From: an uncultured Muribaculaceae bacterium
GTDB taxonomy: Bacteria > Bacteroidota > Bacteroidia > Bacteroidales > Muribaculaceae
Assembly: GCA_910583675.1 (NCBI GenBank)
Contig: CAJTYH010000017.1
Span: forward strand, 1 to 57,378
Direction of reading: 5' to 3'
DNA length: 57,378 nucleotides
Shown: positions 53,667-57,378 of the stretch, in pieces
Layout: every line of letters starts with the position of its first letter
Numbering within the stretch: the stretch's first letter is position 1
The notes under the pieces: generated by a model
What the model was told of the DNA's origin: nothing
Databases searched by the model: none
The model's input: only the letters and a program-made list of their open reading frames with translations
Translations under genes and position numbers: made by a program

Positions 53667-55273
53667 AACGATACAGACACCCCACAGTAATCCTCATGTC
53701 ATCACGAACAAGACACAAGAAACACAAACTCACCACGGGTAGAATTCTGAAAATGACACGTGTCATGGTCAGTCTGGCGTTTTTCACAGCCATGACACTG
53801 CTGTTCGTCACCCTCGAAAGCAACTTGGCGACTACGCTGGGATGGATTGCCAGGATACAGATATTCCCGCTGGCATTGGCAGGTGCCACCACGGCCATTG
53901 CCGTATGGCTCGGCATAACGCTACTGTTCGGACGCATATACTGCTCCAGCGTATGCCCCATGGGGGTACTGCAGGATATTTTCATACGTGCGGCACGGCT
54001 CACACGACGAAGCCGGCTGCGCAGACGCTTCCGCTTTGCCCCGCCGCGCAACAAGACACGATATACGATGTTCGTACTGGTGGCCGGAAGCGCCGTAATG
54101 GGTCTCACGCTCTTCCCTTCAATATTCGATCCCTACAGCGCCTTCGGACGCATCGGCTCCGAGATATTCATGCCGGCTACCAGATGGATCACCGGAAATC
54201 CAATATTCATGGCATCGGTATTGGCACTTGCCATAGCGTTGATAACGCTACTGACCGTAGGTGTGATAGCAGCGCGCCACGGACGGCTCATCTGCAACAC
54301 TGTTTGCCCCGTAGGAGCAGCGCTCGGCATATTCAGCCGGTGGTCACTGTTCCATTTCGACATTGATACTGATCTTTGCGTGAACTGTCGCAAGTGCGAG
54401 CATGCATGCAAAGCCAAATGCATAAACACCGAAGACCATGTGATCGACGGCTCACGCTGCGTGAACTGCTTCAATTGCGTGGATGCATGCGACAGCAATG
54501 CACTCCGCTACACCACACGGCGCAAAAGACTCTCCATCCCCATGATGCAGCCGGTAAAAAACACCGCAGCCCCATCTGCCGTAGTAAAACCGGACGAACC
54601 GGCAACCAAGGTATCCGACTCCGGCATACAGGGACAGCACACCTTACATGAAGCGCCGGCTGTCAGGATCGACCGCAGGAAGTTCCTCGCTACCGGCCTT
54701 ATCGTGGCAAGCACACCGGCGCTTACAGCCATTGCCAATGGAGCTAAGCGCATACAAGCGCTCGATCGGGGTGGCAAGCCCCTCACTCCGTCCCGGTACG
54801 TAGCCCCTCCAGGACGACATTCCATGAGCGCGTTCCTTGAGAAATGCACCGGTTGCGGCCTATGCGTTGCCAGATGCCCCGCAAAGGTGCTGCGTCCCTC
54901 ATCCAACGAATTCGGATGGCTGCACCCCCTGCACCCGGTAATGGATTTCGATACCTCGTATTGCCGGTACAATTGCACCCGCTGCACGGAAGTATGCCCC
55001 ACAGGAGCGCTTCAACCTCTTACCATAGAGGAAAAGCATATATTCATCATCGGCCACGCTCAGGTGGAACCCGCCAACTGCATAGGATGCGGGCTCTGTG
55101 CGAGCCGATGCCCGCGCAAGGCCATCACACTTCGTCCGCGGGACAATCGCTCTGCAGGGCAAAGCCGGCTGGTGGCTACTGTCGACAATTCGGCATGCAT
55201 AGGATGCGGGGCATGCGAGTACATATGCCCCGCCACACCTATGAAAGCCATAGTCGTGAACGGCGTAATTTAA
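53651..55273 (+). CDS. NapH/NapG-like membrane polyferredoxin fusion
   Basis: The 540-residue protein appears to join two parts. Residues 37-205 contain four membrane spans with CxxxCP motifs at C98-C102 and C215-C219, as in NapH/NosR/MauN-type membrane ferredoxins, followed by two cluster motifs (C243-C257 and C270-C280). After a linker comes an internal Tat-like segment (DRRKFLATGLIVASTPALTA, 341-360). Four more cysteine motifs follow, of NapG type (starting at 399, 438, 477 and 516). NapGH oxidises quinol and passes electrons to periplasmic acceptors, so a similar role is plausible here. A start at codon 16 (53696) is possible. The gene overlaps the ferredoxin gene by 16 bases. The electron acceptor is unknown. 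Confidence 0.83.
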   Translation: MPAPLKRYRHPTVILMSSRTRHKKHKLTTGRILKMTRVMVSLAFFTAMTLLFVTLESNLATTLGWIARIQIFPLALAGATTAIAVWLGITLLFGRIYCSSVCPMGVLQDIFIRAARLTRRSRLRRRFRFAPPRNKTRYTMFVLVAGSAVMGLTLFPSIFDPYSAFGRIGSEIFMPATRWITGNPIFMASVLALAIALITLLTVGVIAARHGRLICNTVCPVGAALGIFSRWSLFHFDIDTDLCVNCRKCEHACKAKCINTEDHVIDGSRCVNCFNCVDACDSNALRYTTRRKRLSIPMMQPVKNTAAPSAVVKPDEPATKVSDSGIQGQHTLHEAPAVRIDRRKFLATGLIVASTPALTAIANGAKRIQALDRGGKPLTPSRYVAPPGRHSMSAFLEKCTGCGLCVARCPAKVLRPSSNEFGWLHPLHPVMDFDTSYCRYNCTRCTEVCPTGALQPLTIEEKHIFIIGHAQVEPANCIGCGLCASRCPRKAITLRPRDNRSAGQSRLVATVDNSACIGCGACEYICPATPMKAIVVNGVI

Positions 55274-55299
55274 CATAACACCTAAAGATACCCACAACC

Positions 55300-56094
55300 A
55301 TGCGTCAATACCTGGACTTGCTACAGCATATCATGGATCACGGAGTACAGAAAGAAGACCGCACAGGCACAGGCACCCGCAGCGTCTTCGGATACCAGAT
55401 GCGCTTCAACCTCGCAGAAGGATTCCCGCTCCTGACAACAAAAAAACTCCATCTCAAATCCATAATACACGAACTGCTCTGGTTCCTGAAGGGGGATACC
55501 AACGTAAGGTACCTTCAGGAAAACGGGGTGCGGATATGGAACGAATGGGCCGACGAAAACGGCGACCTCGGCCACATATACGGATACCAATGGCGCTCAT
55601 GGCCCGACTATGACGGAGGATTCATAGATCAGATCTCACAGGCCATAGACCAGATCAAAAACAACCCCGACTCGCGACGGATCATAGTGAGCGCATGGAA
55701 CGTGGCCGACCTCGGCAACATGAACCTACCCCCTTGCCACGCTTTCTTCCAATTCTACGTGGCAGACGGGCGCCTCTCCCTGCAACTCTACCAGCGCAGC
55801 GCCGACACATTCCTCGGCGTGCCCTTCAACATCGCCTCATACGCACTACTCACGATGATGGTAGCGCAAGTCTGCGGACTTCGACCCGGCGACTTCGTGC
55901 ATACACTCGGAGACACGCACATCTATAACAACCACTTCGATCAAGTGCGCGAACAGCTCACACGCACACCGCGCCCACTCCCCCGCATGCTGATCAATCC
56001 CGAAGTAAAAGACATCTTTGACTATAAATACGAGGATTTCACACTTGTGGACTACGACCCGCTCCCACACATCAAAGGAGCCGTATCAATCTGA
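55300..56094 (+). CDS. thyA: Thymidylate synthase
   Basis: The 264-residue enzyme methylates dUMP to dTMP using methylene-tetrahydrofolate. Length and numbering match E. coli ThyA, with catalytic Cys146 in LPPCHAFFQFY. The phosphate-binding Arg21 (EDRTGTGT), SRRIIVSAWNVADL and the C-terminal PLPHIKGAVSI are conserved. It starts 26 bases after the polyferredoxin gene and is followed 27 bases later by folA, which regenerates the dihydrofolate it produces, a classic functional pair. Confidence 0.98.
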   Translation: MRQYLDLLQHIMDHGVQKEDRTGTGTRSVFGYQMRFNLAEGFPLLTTKKLHLKSIIHELLWFLKGDTNVRYLQENGVRIWNEWADENGDLGHIYGYQWRSWPDYDGGFIDQISQAIDQIKNNPDSRRIIVSAWNVADLGNMNLPPCHAFFQFYVADGRLSLQLYQRSADTFLGVPFNIASYALLTMMVAQVCGLRPGDFVHTLGDTHIYNNHFDQVREQLTRTPRPLPRMLINPEVKDIFDYKYEDFTLVDYDPLPHIKGAVSI

Positions 56095-56121
56095 CCCGCA
56101 AATAAAAGTAAACAAAATACA

Positions 56122-56619
56122 ATGCTCACGATAATAGCTGCCATAACATCCTCCCATGGAGCAATAGGACGCAAAGGCGACCTCATATACCACATATCAG
56201 AAGACCTCCGGCACTTCAAGGAACTGACTACAGGCCATACAGTGGTCATGGGAAGGCGCACCTTCGAGTCACTGCCGAAAGGAGCGCTCCCGAATCGCCG
56301 CAACATCGTAATAACCTCCAACCCCGACTGGAGCGCACCCGGCACCGAAACTGCCCGCTCCATCAAGGAAGCCATACAACTCGCATCCGGAGATACAGAG
56401 ACTTTCATCATCGGAGGAGGACGTGTCTATGCCGACACACTGGAATTGGCAGACCGCCTTGCCATAACCCTCATTGAAGGCCCCGAGCCCCCTGATGCCG
56501 ATACATTCTTCCCCCCCATCGATCCCTCGAAATGGGAAATATCCGACATGAGCGATACACACATAGACGCACCCACATCGGTGCCATACAGATTCATTAC
56601 CTTCCGAAGAAAACGATAA
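56122..56619 (+). CDS. folA: Dihydrofolate reductase
   Basis: The 165-residue enzyme reduces dihydrofolate to tetrahydrofolate with NADPH. It has IAAITSSHGAIGRKGDL at the N-terminus and the acidic active-site residue Glu27 (HISEDLRHFKEL). The cofactor motifs are VVMGRRTFESL and FIIGGGRVYADTL. The usual Trp of the PWHLPED loop is replaced by Tyr (LIYHISED), which may affect the M20-type loop. It is coupled to thyA and followed by a hairpin. Confidence 0.96.
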   Translation: MLTIIAAITSSHGAIGRKGDLIYHISEDLRHFKELTTGHTVVMGRRTFESLPKGALPNRRNIVITSNPDWSAPGTETARSIKEAIQLASGDTETFIIGGGRVYADTLELADRLAITLIEGPEPPDADTFFPPIDPSKWEISDMSDTHIDAPTSVPYRFITFRRKR

Positions 56620-56664
56620 GCCACCGGCTTGCCTCCGAAATATCCAACCTTTACCAATACTATT

Positions 56665-56707
56665 GGAACTCGCCTAAGTTTCCACATCAGAAACTAAGAC
56701 GAGTTCC
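56665..56707. terminator. Terminator between folA and the redox protein gene
   Basis: A 17-bp stem with two mismatches (56665-56681 with 56691-56707) and a 9-base loop is followed by ttattattt. It lies between convergent genes. Confidence 0.65.
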
Positions 56708-56717
56708 TTATTATTTA

Positions 56718-57122
56718 TCAGGACTGCTTGATAACCCTTTCCAACAACTCCGCGGCATCAGCCACGCACCCTGCACACGACCTAAGAGGCTGGCCAGTCT
56801 CCACACCCTTTAGATACTTGCAAACCGTAGCGCCATTCTTGGAGCCAAAACCGACCATAACAGCCTTCATCCTCTTCATAGCCTCCAACCGATCCCTTGA
56901 AACCGCACCCAAAACCATACCGGCGCCCACCAACGCCCCACAGGTACCCTCCAGACATCCCATTCCAGTCCCATAAGCGCCCGCAAGCCGATAAAAGACT
57001 TCCTCATCCACATGCGCCACATCCGCAAACGCACAAGCCACCGACTGCGCACAGTTATACTTCCCACTATTCTTATTCTCCACGGCGCGTCTCACACGCT
57101 CCTCGTCAAAAATCCTATCCAT
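56718..57122 (-). CDS. C_GCAxxG_C_C family redox protein
   Basis: The 134-residue protein matches the C_GCAxxG_C_C family (TIGR01909). It has Cys24 in YNCAQSVACAF, the G-x-GMGCLEGTCGALVGAGMVLG block with two further cysteines, and late cysteines CAGC near residues 115-118. Family members are thought to be redox-active or metal-binding and are often linked to iron-sulfur proteins. Here the iron-sulfur gene pair lies 1.4 kb away beyond thyA-folA. No signal peptide is visible, so it is cytoplasmic. No convincing promoter was found upstream. Confidence 0.9.
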   Translation of the reverse strand: MDRIFDEERVRRAVENKNSGKYNCAQSVACAFADVAHVDEEVFYRLAGAYGTGMGCLEGTCGALVGAGMVLGAVSRDRLEAMKRMKAVMVGFGSKNGATVCKYLKGVETGQPLRSCAGCVADAAELLERVIKQS

Positions 57123-57378
57123 AAATCCTATATGCTATTAGTCATTTATTAACAATCCAAGAAATCCATCCAAAACCCTCCCTTTTACCCCTCTCCCCAA
57201 AATGCGCCCCGCGCCCCGGTGATCGCGCGTACACGCGCGATAGTCCCCGCGTCTTCCCGGCTCCGAGGAGCCGGGAAGGAAGGAAGAAAAGGAGAAATCA
57301 AGAAATTGAGAAAGGGGAGGGAAAGGGGAAAGAGTGGGAAGGGAAAGGGATCCCGGGGAGGGGGAGGGGGAGGATGTA
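57123..57378. other. Right-edge intergenic region with two GC-rich hairpins
   Basis: No gene is visible. Two hairpins stand out: atcgcgcgt/acgcgcgat (57222-57241) and an 11-bp perfect stem cttcccggctc/gagccgggaag (57253-57278). A fragment of the gaaattgag mini-repeat lies at 57293-57314. The last 60 bases are almost entirely purine on the plus strand and very G-rich. Confidence 0.6.

Noticed and set aside
53651..53695. Separate small gene or frameshift at the ferredoxin/NapH overlap
   Set aside because: Both frames continue cleanly through the overlap with intact motifs on either side. A 16-base overlap, or a start at 53696, explains it without a frameshift.

Overview
The window looks like chromosomal DNA of a gut-type Bacteroidales bacterium, most likely from the Muribaculaceae or a close relative. 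That family-level placement is inference. It rests on many TTTG-N19/20-TAnnTTTG promoters (the Bacteroidetes sigma factor consensus), near-absence of Shine-Dalgarno sites, S21 beside XerC and HPF, Bacteroidetes-only families (the GlmU-like TIGR03991 type, DUF4954, DUF4199, DUF6048/DUF6452), and secreted proteins with type IX secretion (T9SS) C-terminal sorting tails.

Layout. 1-5.3 kb: a leftward promoter leaving the window, a small membrane protein, rpsU, a GT2 glycosyltransferase, a XerC-type recombinase with hpf, and a convergent GlmU-like enzyme. 5.4-12.1 kb: DUF4954, lpxB and mutS in one direction, then a slyD-type prolyl isomerase. 12.2-18 kb: a large TamB-like protein on the minus strand, then a small outer-membrane barrel and ferritin. 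18.1-22.2 kb, minus strand: a LEA-like stress protein, rpiB, and a four-gene operon (DUF4199, a polyprenyl-phosphate-type GT2, DUF6452, DUF6048). 22.3-25.5 kb: an exported thiol-disulfide oxidoreductase and rpsA.

25.8-48.5 kb is dominated by six large exported proteins with T9SS-like tails. They carry fibronectin III, jelly-roll (choice-of-anchor J) or leucine-rich-repeat modules. Two other genes interrupt them: an AT-rich AAA ATPase/DUF4143 gene and a sodium-dependent NSS transporter. 48.6-57.4 kb: a GH31 glycosidase, pckA, a two-gene iron-sulfur electron-transfer module with Tat-like signals, thyA-folA, and a C_GCAxxG_C_C redox protein.

The most interesting items are: (1) the ATPase/DUF4143 gene, bracketed by two near-identical terminators and preceded by three 18-bp partly palindromic repeats spaced exactly 33 bp apart; (2) the Tat-type ferredoxin plus NapH/NapG-like fusion; (3) the T9SS cargo cluster; (4) ARG-box-like sites before the NSS transporter; (5) back-to-back overlapping promoters between two left-handed beta-helix proteins; (6) families of dispersed hairpins and mini-repeats. 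No rRNA, tRNA, CRISPR array or complete insertion sequence was recognised.
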